Shown piece by piece: positions 31,898-40,813 of a stretch of DNA of 63,196 nucleotides (its first letter is position 1; each line of letters begins with the position of its first letter). The stretch spans positions 1 through 63,196 of the forward strand of contig JAKAKP010000110.1 of NCBI GenBank assembly GCA_021813445.1, given 5' to 3'. The translations under genes and the position numbers were made by a program. Below the pieces are notes generated by a model. The model had not been told where the DNA came from, did no database searches, and was given only the letters and a program-made list of their open reading frames with translations. This stretch comes from Deltaproteobacteria bacterium. GTDB lineage: Bacteria; Desulfobacterota; Desulfobaccia; Desulfobaccales; 0-14-0-80-60-11.

Positions 31898-32188
31898 ATG
31901 GGTATCAAATTGTTCGTGGGCAATCTGTCCCACGAGACGACCGAAGAACAATTAAGCACTCTTTTTTCCGAGGCTGGCGCAGTGAGTTCGGCCAAGATCA
32001 TTACCGACCGGCACACGGGCCAACCCCGGGGCTTCGGTTTTGTGGAAATGGAGACCAAACTGGATGGCCAGAAGGCCATTTCCATGTTTAACGGGCGGAA
32101 TCTAGATGGGCGCCCCCTGGCGGTCAATGAAGCCCGGCCGCAGCAAAAAGGCGGGTTTGGGGGCGGCCGTCGCGGCGGTTACCGTTAA
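31898..32188 (+). CDS. RRM-domain RNA-binding protein
   Basis: 96 residues. One RNA recognition motif with RNP2 LFVGNLS (residues 5-11) and RNP1 RGFGFVEM (about 44-51); the tail is Gly/Arg-rich (GGFGGGRRGGYR), like eukaryote-type RGG ends and the cyanobacterial/deltaproteobacterial Rbp proteins. GGGAG precedes the ATG. It likely binds single-stranded RNA under stress. It ends the csp cluster, and a strong terminator follows. Confidence 0.93.
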   Translation: MGIKLFVGNLSHETTEEQLSTLFSEAGAVSSAKIITDRHTGQPRGFGFVEMETKLDGQKAISMFNGRNLDGRPLAVNEARPQQKGGFGGGRRGGYR

Positions 32189-32256
32189 CATCGGGGTTCA
32201 GGCGGCCGCAAGCGGGCTCTGCTAACCCCTTCCTGTCCCTGGACTTCCGGGTAATC

Positions 32257-32287
32257 AAAAGGCGGCCTCCGGCTGCCTTTTTTTTTT
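32257..32287 (+). terminator. Rho-independent terminator after the RRM gene
   Basis: AAAAGGCGGCC and GGCTGCCTTTT form the stem with a short loop, followed by a run of ten Ts. Confidence 0.85.
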
Positions 32288-32518
32288 GAGAAACCAGCCC
32301 TGATGCCAGCCCCCAGGGCGGGAAAGCGCAGCGCCTCCCGCCATTAGCAATATCCCATTTCCAGGCCGCGCACCTTATCAGCCCCCGCCCCATCAAGATC
32401 ATAAATGCCAGATTCTAAATATTTGTGGAAGCCTAGAATATGGCCAGTCCGCCACCCTCATAACGGGACCATGCGTCATCGGCTGTTAGTGATGATTTAT
32501 CAGCAGTTCGAATTACAC

Positions 32519-33241
32519 TTAATTTTTAACAAAATATTTCCTTATTGCCATCAGGATAGTATCAGCAATTTTATATTGATATTCGGCATTACTAAGAAGT
32601 AATTCTTCACGCCTATTTTTTATAATGCCACATTCAAATAGAATTGCAGGCATATCAGTACTTTTTAAGACTATTAAATTATTATATTTGTAAATACCTC
32701 TTGTCATATCAATTAAATCTTTATCTCCTCCAGTAAATTTTTCGGCATGATGTAAAGTGGGGCAAAAACCATTTTTTAACATCTCTGAGCCGAGGATAAC
32801 TGCAAATATTAAACTGTTGAGAGGATTCCTGTTTCCTTCCGAATAAAAAATGGAGTATCCCGTAAACTTATCGCAATGGGGGTATACTTCTCCCTGGTAT
32901 TGCCAGTAAGACAGATCCTTTGGCTCCACGGAATCATGATGAATGGAGAGAAACAACGCTGCCCCCTGGCTGTTGGCGATGGCGGCCCTGGCCCAAAGGG
33001 AAATATCATCCCCCTTCTCATTGATTATAAACGAATTCTTAAACCTTTTGTCCCTCAGGAGGCATTGGTGCAGCAGCATGCCGATGTTCTTATTAAAGTA
33101 ATATTCAGGCACTCCCCTGGCACTGACGGCTCCCGGACTATTTCTGGTATGTCCTATATCTATAGCTACTTTAAAATCCCCCGCATGACACTCACTGCCC
33201 AATGGGAGCCATAGAACCAGGAACAAAAGAAAATAAATCAT
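32519..33241 (-). CDS. N-acetylmuramoyl-L-alanine amidase (Amidase_3), exported
   Basis: 240 residues with a signal peptide (about 1-20). The zinc site is His in AIDIGHTRNSPG, Glu in GVPEYYFNKN and His in FLSIHHDS; the catalytic Glu is in AILFECGIIKN. The fold is the AmiC-type cell-wall amidase that cuts the bond between MurNAc and the stem peptide. Codon and base use are clearly richer in A+T than in the neighbouring genes (many AAA, ATT, TTT codons), so recent horizontal gain is likely. It lies 15 bp downstream of dnaE on the same strand. Confidence 0.85.
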   Translation of the reverse strand: MIYFLLFLVLWLPLGSECHAGDFKVAIDIGHTRNSPGAVSARGVPEYYFNKNIGMLLHQCLLRDKRFKNSFIINEKGDDISLWARAAIANSQGAALFLSIHHDSVEPKDLSYWQYQGEVYPHCDKFTGYSIFYSEGNRNPLNSLIFAVILGSEMLKNGFCPTLHHAEKFTGGDKDLIDMTRGIYKYNNLIVLKSTDMPAILFECGIIKNRREELLLSNAEYQYKIADTILMAIRKYFVKN

Positions 33242-33256
33242 TGAGAGAAGCCCCCC

Positions 33257-36200
33257 CTACAGACTCAGCGCCGGGTAGCCCAAAAAACGGTTCACTTCCT
33301 CGGCCAGTTGGGGGGAGGGGGTGAGGCCCAGTTCCGGGGGCAGGGCCAGGATGGCACCCTGGCCTTTGGGGGCCAAAAGGTGCAGGAACGCGGGCACCGG
33401 CCCCCGGTGGCGGGCCAGGATGTCTTTGAGGGCCAGGAGTTGTTCTTTGGTGGCGCCGGCGGCTTGCAGGCGCAGGTCGAGCTTTTCCGGCCAGCGGGGC
33501 AGGGCCGCGTCCAGGGTGGTGATCTCCTGGGCCACCAGCTTGGGGCCTTTTTCCTCCTGGACCACCGTGCCCTTAAGCCACAGGGCCAGGCTGGGCTGGT
33601 GGATCAGGAGGGCCACCCGGTCATAGAGTTCGCCAAAGACCAGGGCATCCACGGACCCGGCCAGGTCTTCCACGGTGAGGATGGCCATGCGGCCGCCTTT
33701 CTTGCTGACTTTTTCCTTCAATTGGGTGATGACCACCCCTAAAGCCACTTCCTGGGAATCGGCCAGATCCGCCAAATCCCCCGTGGTGACCTTGACCAGG
33801 GATTTTAGAAGGCTTCGATATGCGTCCAGGGGATGGCCGGTCAAATAAACCCCCAGGGCCTCTTTTTCCCGGGCCAGCTTGACGGATTCCTCCCATTCCT
33901 CCACCTCCGGCAGCCAGTCGCCGTCGCCGTTGGCCGCGGGGCCGCCGAACATGGACATCTGCTTGGTGGCCTGGAGGCGCTTGAGGTTCTGGGCCTTGTC
34001 CAACGCCCCTTCCAGCCCCGCCAGGAGCCGGGCCCGCTGGGGCAGCACCGAATCAAAGGCCCCGGCCTGGATCAGGGCCTCCATGACCTTTTTATTCACC
34101 CGGGAAAGGCTGATCCTTTCCAACAGGTCCCATAAGCCAGTGAAGGGTCCGGATTTTCTTGCCTCAATAATATCCACGATGGCGCCCGCACCCACGTTTT
34201 TCACTCCTGCGAGGCCGAAGCGGACCTTGCCGTCTTCCACGGTGAAATCCCGGTCGCTCTTGTTGATGTCCGGCGGCAGCAGCTCGATCCCTTGCTCCCG
34301 GGCCTCCATGATGTGCTTGGCCAGAGAGGTGGTGGCATTGATTTCGCTGTTCAACAGCGCAGCCAGGAATTCCAGGGGATAGTGGGCCTTGAGGTATGCG
34401 GTCTGGTAGGCGATGAGGGCGTACGCGGCGCTGTGGGATTTATTGAAGCCGTAACCCGCAAATTTCTCAATGAGATTAAATAAAGCCGTGGCCTTGTCCT
34501 TGGGGATGTCCTTGCCCTTGGCGCCGGAGACGAACCGCTCCCGCTGGGCGGCGAAGACCGCGGGGTCCTTTTTGCCCATGGCCCGGCGCAGGATATCCGC
34601 CTCGGCCAGGGAATAGCCGGAAACCGCGGCGGCGATCTGCATCACCTGTTCCTGGTAGAGGATGATGCCGTAGGTTTCGTGGAGAATGGGCTCCAACTGC
34701 GGCAGCAGATAGGTGACCGGCTCCTGGCCGTGCTTGCGGCGCACGTAATCGTCGTGCATGCCGCTTTCCATGGGCCCCGGGCGGTACAGGGCCACCAGGG
34801 CGATGATGTCCTCAAAGGTGGAAGGCCGCAGGCGCACCATCAGGGCCCGCATGCCCGCACTTTCCAACTGGAAGACCCCGGAGGCGTTGCCGGATTGGAG
34901 CAGGGCGAAGACCGCGGGATCATCCAGGGGAATGGTGCGGATGTCGAAATCGGGGAGATGGTTGCGCCGGATCAACCGCACCGCCTGGGTGATGACCGTC
35001 AGGGTGCGCAGGCCCAGGAAATCGAACTTCACCAGGCCAACTTTCTCCACCCCTTTCATATCGAACTGGGTGACCAGTTCACCCTTGGTGCCCTTATAGA
35101 TGGGCAGGCGCTCCACCAGGGGGCGGTCGCCGATGACCACCGCGGAGGCGTGGGTGGAGGCGTGGCGGGGCAGGCCCTCCAGGGTGGCGGCGATGGTCAG
35201 GATTTCCTTGACCGCAGGGTTGGAATCCCGGAGCTCCCGGAGGCGGGGCTCCATCTGCAGAGATTCCTCCAGGGTGATGTTCAGGACTTCCGGCACCAGT
35301 TTGGCGATTTTGTCCACTTCGGCATAGGGGACCTCCAGGGCCCGGCCCACGTCCCGGATGACCTGGCGGGTCTTCATGCTGCCAAAGGTGGTGATGTGGG
35401 CCACTTTTTCCCGGCCATAGGTGTTGATGACGTAATCGATGATCTCCCCCCGGCGTTCGAAGCAGAAGTCCACGTCAATATCAGGAGGGCTGACCCGCTC
35501 CGGGTTGAGGAAGCGCTCGAAGATGAGGCCGTAGGCCAGGGGGTCCAGGTCGGTGATGCTTAAGGAGTAGGCTACCAGGCTGCCGGCCGCGGAGCCCCGG
35601 CCCGGCCCCACCGGAATGTGGCGGCTCCGGGCCTGGCTGACGATGTCCGCCATCACCAGGAAGTACCCGGCAAAGCCCATCTTCACCAGTACTCCCAATT
35701 CATATTCCAGGCGCTGCCGGTATTCCTCCGGCGTGCGCCGGGCGGGATGGGACTGGGCCTGCAGCCGGGCTTCCAGACCGGCCCGGGCCTTCCGGGCCAG
35801 GAGGTCCTCCACGGGCTCCCCTTGGGTGGCGGGATAGATGGGAAAATGGAGCTCGCCCAAATCCAGGGTGACGTCGCAGCGGGAGGCGATCTCCCCGGAC
35901 GCGGCCAACAGCGCCGGGTAGGGCAGGGCCTGGGCCATCTCCGCGGGCGTCTTGAAATAGAGCTGGTCCGTGCTGAACTGCATGCGGCCCGCGGAATTTA
36001 CGGTCTTGCCGGTCTGGATGCACAACAACACGTCATGGGCCCGGGCGTCCTCCGGCTTGAGATAATGGCAGTCATTGGTGGCCACCAGGGGCAGGCCCCA
36101 GCGCGGGCCCAACTCCAGCAGGGCCGCGTTGACCTTGAGCTGTTCCGGGAGATTGTTGGCCTGGGCCTCCAGGTAGAACCGATCCGGGAAGATGGCGGCG

Positions 36201-36688
36201 TACTCCCGGGCCGCGGCTTCCGCCCCCTTGGGATTATCGGCCGACAGATGCCGGGCCACCTCCCCGTGGAGGCAGGAAGAGAGGGCGATCAGGCCGCCGT
36301 TAAATTCCTGGAGCAGTTCTTTATCCACCCGGGGCCGGTAGTAAAAGCCCTCCAGGTGGGCCTTGGTGACCAACTGGATGAGGTTCCGGTAACCCTGGCG
36401 GTCCATGGCCAGGAGCACCAGGTGATGGTTGTCGCCTTTGCCCGCCTTGCGGTCATGGCGGCTGCCCGGGGCGACATAGACCTCGCAGCCCAACAGGGGT
36501 TTGATGCCCGCGGCCTTGGCCTTTTGGTAGAAATCCAGCACCCCGTAAAGGGAGCCGTGGTCGGTGATGGCCACCGCCGGCATCTCCAGGGCCGCGGCCC
36601 GGGCCAGGAGATCCGGCACCCGCATGGCCCCGTCCAACAGGCTGTAAGCGGTATGCACGTGGAGATGGACAAATTCTGATGGGGCCAT
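33257..36688 (-). CDS. dnaE: DNA polymerase III alpha subunit
   Basis: 1143 residues, the replicative polymerase subunit. The N-terminal PHP domain has FVHLHVHTAYSLLDGAM and AITDHGSLYG. The polymerase core shows PVGPGRGSAAGSLVAY and PDIDVDFCFERR, with the three metal-binding Asp in the usual palm motifs, then GYGFNKSHSAAYALIAY in the fingers. The helix-hairpin-helix and OB regions follow (LTGHPLDAYRS, MAILTVEDLAGSVDALVF). GAGGAA precedes the ATG. Length is normal. A 95-base copy of its 3' end exists at 30796. Confidence 0.97.
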   Translation of the reverse strand: MAPSEFVHLHVHTAYSLLDGAMRVPDLLARAAALEMPAVAITDHGSLYGVLDFYQKAKAAGIKPLLGCEVYVAPGSRHDRKAGKGDNHHLVLLAMDRQGYRNLIQLVTKAHLEGFYYRPRVDKELLQEFNGGLIALSSCLHGEVARHLSADNPKGAEAAAREYAAIFPDRFYLEAQANNLPEQLKVNAALLELGPRWGLPLVATNDCHYLKPEDARAHDVLLCIQTGKTVNSAGRMQFSTDQLYFKTPAEMAQALPYPALLAASGEIASRCDVTLDLGELHFPIYPATQGEPVEDLLARKARAGLEARLQAQSHPARRTPEEYRQRLEYELGVLVKMGFAGYFLVMADIVSQARSRHIPVGPGRGSAAGSLVAYSLSITDLDPLAYGLIFERFLNPERVSPPDIDVDFCFERRGEIIDYVINTYGREKVAHITTFGSMKTRQVIRDVGRALEVPYAEVDKIAKLVPEVLNITLEESLQMEPRLRELRDSNPAVKEILTIAATLEGLPRHASTHASAVVIGDRPLVERLPIYKGTKGELVTQFDMKGVEKVGLVKFDFLGLRTLTVITQAVRLIRRNHLPDFDIRTIPLDDPAVFALLQSGNASGVFQLESAGMRALMVRLRPSTFEDIIALVALYRPGPMESGMHDDYVRRKHGQEPVTYLLPQLEPILHETYGIILYQEQVMQIAAAVSGYSLAEADILRRAMGKKDPAVFAAQRERFVSGAKGKDIPKDKATALFNLIEKFAGYGFNKSHSAAYALIAYQTAYLKAHYPLEFLAALLNSEINATTSLAKHIMEAREQGIELLPPDINKSDRDFTVEDGKVRFGLAGVKNVGAGAIVDIIEARKSGPFTGLWDLLERISLSRVNKKVMEALIQAGAFDSVLPQRARLLAGLEGALDKAQNLKRLQATKQMSMFGGPAANGDGDWLPEVEEWEESVKLAREKEALGVYLTGHPLDAYRSLLKSLVKVTTGDLADLADSQEVALGVVITQLKEKVSKKGGRMAILTVEDLAGSVDALVFGELYDRVALLIHQPSLALWLKGTVVQEEKGPKLVAQEITTLDAALPRWPEKLDLRLQAAGATKEQLLALKDILARHRGPVPAFLHLLAPKGQGAILALPPELGLTPSPQLAEEVNRFLGYPALSL

Positions 36689-36898
36689 GGGTGATTCCTC
36701 AGTCGTCGGGGCGCAGCTTGCCGTGCCCCTGCAGTTTGGTCTTTTTATTGCATCTTACCTCTAACGAGCCCTGGAGGCAATAGCGGCTAACTTACTGATA
36801 TGTCGGGATAAAAAATTGCCAAAGAATGAGGCCGCATTTACCGCGAGGGTTGCAACCCGGATTTTTCTGCCTATCTTTTAAAAAAAAGGGGAAAAAAG

Positions 36899-37015
36899 AT
36901 GAAGATGAGTCATGGCTGGCAATTTCTTTCTTTCCGCTGGTGGCTGGTGCATTTTCTGGGTTTTTCCCTGATATACGCCGCGGGGCGGCTGACCGCCATC
37001 TTCTTTAGAGGCTGA
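36899..37015 (+). CDS. 38-residue membrane micro-protein
   Basis: Starts at the ATG at 36899 with AAGGGG ten bases upstream. The sequence MKMSHGWQFLSFRWWLVHFL then GFSLIYAAGRLTAIFFRG is aromatic-rich at the front, one membrane helix, and a basic end. The next gene starts 4 bp later. No family recognised. With the two genes after it, it makes an operon of small membrane proteins. Confidence 0.55.
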   Translation: MKMSHGWQFLSFRWWLVHFLGFSLIYAAGRLTAIFFRG

Positions 37016-37019
37016 GAGA

Positions 37020-37127
37020 TTGATCAGGTATATCCAGTATGTACTCTTTCCGAAGCCGGGCTGGTTCATCCTTCACGGCCTGGCCATCGCCCTGATCTTT
37101 CTGCTGGGGTACAGTATCAAATTTTAG
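37020..37127 (+). CDS. 35-residue membrane micro-protein with a TTG start
   Basis: From the TTG at 37020 it encodes (M)IRYIQYVLFPKPGWFILH then GLAIALIFLLGYSIKF and stops 7 bp before the next gene. The front is amphipathic with a Pro-Gly-Trp turn and the back is one membrane helix. The sequence looks selected rather than random. Such one-helix proteins are usually subunits of membrane complexes. The start codon is a choice between weak options. Confidence 0.5.
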   Translation: MIRYIQYVLFPKPGWFILHGLAIALIFLLGYSIKF

Positions 37128-37134
37128 GAGGGCT

Positions 37135-37536
37135 ATGCCGGTTTACCGACACCCGCTGTGGGCGGCCCTGATGGCCCTGGCCCTGGGCTCGGCCCTGCTG
37201 CACCTGCGGATCCATCCTCCCTGGCAGGGTCCGACATATATCTGGCCCAACCTCTTCGCGGCGGTGGACCTGGTGGTGGTGAGCCTCTTGTTCCTGAGCC
37301 GCGCCACGGCCATCCTGGGCTTGCTCCTTAACAGTTTTATGGCGTTTCTGGGGATCATCATGATGACCGATTTTTCTCTAAGCGCCACCCTGGCGGGCAA
37401 GATGGAGGTCCTGCCCCAGACCAATTTTTTCGGCTGGCTGCTCCTCATCACCCTCCCCGACAGCGCCATCCTGCTGGCCGATTTCCTGGTGGGCCTGGCC
37501 CTCTACCGGGTCGTGATGGCCGAGCATTCCCAATAA
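37135..37536 (+). CDS. Four-helix membrane protein, unknown
   Basis: 133 residues with four predicted membrane helices (LWAALMALALGSALLHL; LFAAVDLVVVSLLFL; ILGLLLNSFMAFLGIIMM; a last one near the end, ILLADFLVGLALYRVVM). AGGAGGG lies 5 bases before the ATG. No conserved Cys or His cluster is present, so a redox role is not supported by sequence. It is the third gene after two membrane micro-proteins, separated by 7 bp. Confidence 0.65.
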   Translation: MPVYRHPLWAALMALALGSALLHLRIHPPWQGPTYIWPNLFAAVDLVVVSLLFLSRATAILGLLLNSFMAFLGIIMMTDFSLSATLAGKMEVLPQTNFFGWLLLITLPDSAILLADFLVGLALYRVVMAEHSQ

Positions 37537-38123
37537 GAATCGACTCAGGCGTTCTTAAGGCGCGTCTCATCATCTGCTCTCCGAACCCTCGCCTTCTGCT
37601 CCTGTAAAGTTACACGCGGGAGCACAGGCTTCCCAGCCTGTGCAGATTATCGGGCGGGCGAGACGCCCGCGCTACGATTCTTTTCATGCTTTGCGGGTGG
37701 GCCAATGGCCCATGAAAAGCTGTTCCGAAAAGTTTTTCTGTAGGGTGGGCACTGCCCACCTTTCTTTAGCTTCTCCCAAAAGAGGGAATGGGTGGGGCGG
37801 GCGTCCCTGCCCGCCAGACGCTCGGCGGGCACGGAGGCCCGCCCCACCAATATTTTCATAAATTACGGGCGGGCCAATGGCTCCTGAGCAAATGTCCTCT
37901 ATCAATAACCAAAAATCCCTTATCAAATTTATATAGAGATTTTTCTCTGCATGTGCCGTGAGATGGTAAAGTCCGCCATCCTTGACAAGCAGGGCAAAAT
38001 GATAATAAGATAAAATATTTAAATTGACTGATGAGATTGGGGAAAGGCCAGCGTAATTAACTAGATGTCATAGACGGGGTAACGGCAGAGCGGGGGGGCA
38101 GGGCCCCCCGGGAGGGAGAAAAG
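37537..38123. other. Repeat-filled spacer
   Basis: Contains module B (37618-37676), module F (37681-37732), a GGTGGGCACTGCCCACC palindrome (37745-37760), a GGTGGGGCGGGCG..CCGCCCCACC long palindrome (37791-37848) and a second partial F (37853-37893). No gene is seen. Confidence 0.75.
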
Positions 38124-38846
38124 ATGCGGCAAGCAAGCGGGATGCGGTATCTGTTGGTGCTGGCGATAGTCCTTTCCATGGCGGCCTGTAACACTTATGC
38201 CTACTATCCGGCCCGGAGCAAAGCGGTGACTCCTCCCCCCGCGGGCGAGGAGGCCGCCGCGGCCCAGCCCACGCCCACGGCACCGCCGCCTCCGCCGCCG
38301 GATCTGAACCAGCGGGTCCAGGCCTTGGAGGCCCGGGTGCAGCAGTTGGAGGACCGCCTGGCGGCAAAGGAAGCCCAGGGCTATACCGCCCCCCCCAGAG
38401 CTCGCTCTACGGCCCCACGCAGCCCCCGGGAGATAGCCCCTCCCCCCGGTTACCCGCCGGCTCCCGCGGCGAGCGGGGAAAAGCTCTATGTGGAGGCTTA
38501 CCGCCTCTATCAGAAAAAGAAATACGCCCCGGCCCGGGATAAATTCCAGCAGTACCTGAAGAGTCAGCCCCATGGGCCGAAAGCCGCGGATGCCCGCTTC
38601 TACCTGGCCTATAGTTATGTCCATGAGGGCAAACATAGAGACGCGGCCCTGGAATTCAACAAACTGGTAACCCAGCACCCCAAGAGCAACCTGGCCCCCG
38701 CGGCTTTAAAACAACAGGCTCTGGCCTATAAGGCCGATAACCAGGCCAAACTTTATCAGGGTACCTTGAAAAAGCTGGCCCAGGCTTATCCCAAGAGCCC
38801 GGAGGGCCAGGAGGCCAAGAAGTTACTCAAGGAAGGCGGCAGATAG
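38124..38846 (+). CDS. CpoB/YbgF-like TPR lipoprotein
   Basis: 240 residues. A signal peptide with lipobox (LSMAACNTYA) is followed by a Pro-rich spacer, a coiled coil (about 58-82, LNQRVQALEARVQQLEDRLA) and three TPR-like repeats (about 115-235: LYVEAYRLYQKKKYAPARDKF, FYLAYSYVHEGKHRDAALEF, and the last with KLYQGTLKKLAQAYPKSPEG). This is the layout of CpoB (YbgF), which in E. coli couples Tol-Pal to peptidoglycan synthesis. No tol-pal genes are near. GGAGGGAG is upstream. Four bases separate it from the PpiD-like gene, so they form an operon. Confidence 0.85.
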   Translation: MRQASGMRYLLVLAIVLSMAACNTYAYYPARSKAVTPPPAGEEAAAAQPTPTAPPPPPPDLNQRVQALEARVQQLEDRLAAKEAQGYTAPPRARSTAPRSPREIAPPPGYPPAPAASGEKLYVEAYRLYQKKKYAPARDKFQQYLKSQPHGPKAADARFYLAYSYVHEGKHRDAALEFNKLVTQHPKSNLAPAALKQQALAYKADNQAKLYQGTLKKLAQAYPKSPEGQEAKKLLKEGGR

Positions 38847-38850
38847 TTTT

Positions 38851-40737
38851 ATGTTGAAGTGGATACGCAAATATTCCCGTTCCTGGTTTATCGCCCTGGC
38901 CATCGGCGCCATCGCCATCGTCTTTATTTTTTGGGGCGTGGGCGGCCTCAGTTCCCCGCGCTTTCAGGAAGTGGCTTCGGTCAACGGCACCCCCATCCTG
39001 CTCACCGCCTATAACAAACAGCTTAATGATTTGGTGCGGCAATACCAGGAGATGTCCAAGGGGGAACTGACCGAGGAAACCATGAAGGCCATGCGCCTCA
39101 AAGAGCAGGCCCTGAACCGGTTGGTGGATGAAACACTCCTGATACAAGCCGCGGATCGCCTGGGGATCCGGGTGAGCGACGCCGAGCTGCAGGAGGTGAT
39201 CCGCAGTTACCCCGTTTTCCAGGAAAATGGGCAGTTTAACGACCGCCGCTATCAGATGATATTGGCTCGCTCCCATATGAGCCCCGCAGATTTTGAAGCC
39301 CAGGAGCGGCATCGCCTGCTGCTGCAAAAGATTATTCAGACCATCACCTCCTTTGCCAAGGTCTCGGACGCAGAGCTGCAGGAGATGTTCCGCATGGCCC
39401 GGGAGACCGTGGAGGTGCGTTACCTGGTGGTTAACCCGGAGCGTTTTCTGGCGGCGCAGCACCCCAGCGACGCCGAGATCGCCAAGTATTACCAGGAGCA
39501 CCAGGACCAGTTTCGCATCCCGGAAAGGGCCAGGGTGAAATATCTGCTGTTCCGCCCCGGCGATTTTGAGCAAAAGGCCCAACCCACCCCGGCCGAGGTA
39601 ACGGATTACATTAAGGACCATCCGGATGAATTCACCCGGCCCCAGGTCATCCGGGTGCGGGAATTGTTGTTGAAAGTGCCTCCCAAGGCTACTGCCGCGG
39701 AAAAGCGGCAGATTGAGAACCAGGCCCAGGCTCTGTTGCGCCAGGCCAGGATGGGCGTTGATTTTGCCCCCCTGGCCCAGCAGTTTTCCCAAGACCCGGC
39801 CAGCAAGGCCAAAGGTGGCGATCTGGGGGAAGTGAAGCGGGGTCAACATCCCCCGGAGTGGGACAAGGTGGCCTTTTCTCTGAAGAAGGAAGAGGTGGGG
39901 TTGGCCGTGACCAGCCAGGGATTCCATCTCATCAAGCTGGAGGACATCACGAAATCTGATAAGCTGCCGGAAGCCGAGGCCCGCAGCCTGGCTTCCCGGC
40001 TCCTGGTGGCGGACAAGAGCCGCCATCTGGCCCTGGAGGCCGCGCAAAAGGCCCGGGGGGAATTGAATAACACTCCCATGGCCGAGGTCGCCAAAAAGTT
40101 CGGGGTGCGGCTCGGAGAGACCCCCCTGATCAGCATAGTGGGACCGGTGCCGGAGTTAGGGGCGCAACCCAACTTTAACCAGGTGGCCCTGACCCTCAAA
40201 CCGGGGGAAAACAGCAAAGTGGTGGAACTGACCGTAGGTTATGCGATTTTGCAGGGCGTGGAGCATCAGGAGGCCCAGGTCCCGCCGCTGGATAAGTGCA
40301 AAGACCAGGTGAAGCAGGCGGTGGGCCAGCAGCAGGCCAAAAACCAGGCCGCCCAAGAAGCGGCCAAGCTGTTGGAGCGCCTGCGGCAAGGGGAGCCCCT
40401 GACCAAAGTGGCGGCCCAGGCCGGCCTCCCCCTCCAGGATAGCGGCCTTTTCTCCCGCTTCCAGGGTTTTTTGCGGCAGCCCCAGGCCGAGATGTTGACC
40501 AGCGCGGCTTTTCAACTTTCCGATAAAGACCCGTACCCTCCGCACCCCATCTTCTTCCAGAATAAATATTACCTCTTGGCCTTTAAGGCCCGGAAGGCCC
40601 CCAACCCGGAAGAGTTTCAGAAGGAGCGGAATAAACTGCAAGCCGAGTATCTGGAACATAAACGTGCGGTCATTTTTACCGCCTGGCTGAGCGACGAACG
40701 CCAGCGGGCCAAAATCAAGATTTACGAGATACCGTGA
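38851..40737 (+). CDS. ppiD: PpiD/SurA-type periplasmic peptidyl-prolyl isomerase
   Basis: 628 residues. One N-terminal membrane helix (about 13-32, FIALAIGAIAIVFIFWGV) anchors it with the rest in the periplasm. Residues about 40-175 are the SurA-N-like chaperone region (VNGTPILLTAYNKQL, LVDETLLIQAADRLGI), then a parvulin domain (about 268-370, VRELLLKVPPKATAAEKRQIE, FAPLAQQFSQDPASKAKGGDLG, GFHLIKLEDI), then a second chaperone-like half. It assists folding of exported proteins. It follows the CpoB-like gene by 4 bp. Confidence 0.88.
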   Translation: MLKWIRKYSRSWFIALAIGAIAIVFIFWGVGGLSSPRFQEVASVNGTPILLTAYNKQLNDLVRQYQEMSKGELTEETMKAMRLKEQALNRLVDETLLIQAADRLGIRVSDAELQEVIRSYPVFQENGQFNDRRYQMILARSHMSPADFEAQERHRLLLQKIIQTITSFAKVSDAELQEMFRMARETVEVRYLVVNPERFLAAQHPSDAEIAKYYQEHQDQFRIPERARVKYLLFRPGDFEQKAQPTPAEVTDYIKDHPDEFTRPQVIRVRELLLKVPPKATAAEKRQIENQAQALLRQARMGVDFAPLAQQFSQDPASKAKGGDLGEVKRGQHPPEWDKVAFSLKKEEVGLAVTSQGFHLIKLEDITKSDKLPEAEARSLASRLLVADKSRHLALEAAQKARGELNNTPMAEVAKKFGVRLGETPLISIVGPVPELGAQPNFNQVALTLKPGENSKVVELTVGYAILQGVEHQEAQVPPLDKCKDQVKQAVGQQQAKNQAAQEAAKLLERLRQGEPLTKVAAQAGLPLQDSGLFSRFQGFLRQPQAEMLTSAAFQLSDKDPYPPHPIFFQNKYYLLAFKARKAPNPEEFQKERNKLQAEYLEHKRAVIFTAWLSDERQRAKIKIYEIP

Positions 40738-40813
40738 CAACTACGAATACGGTCATTCGGGTGGAGAGGCAGGGCTGGTAGCCCCACCCTCCACCGAGCC
40801 CCGAGGTGAGAGC

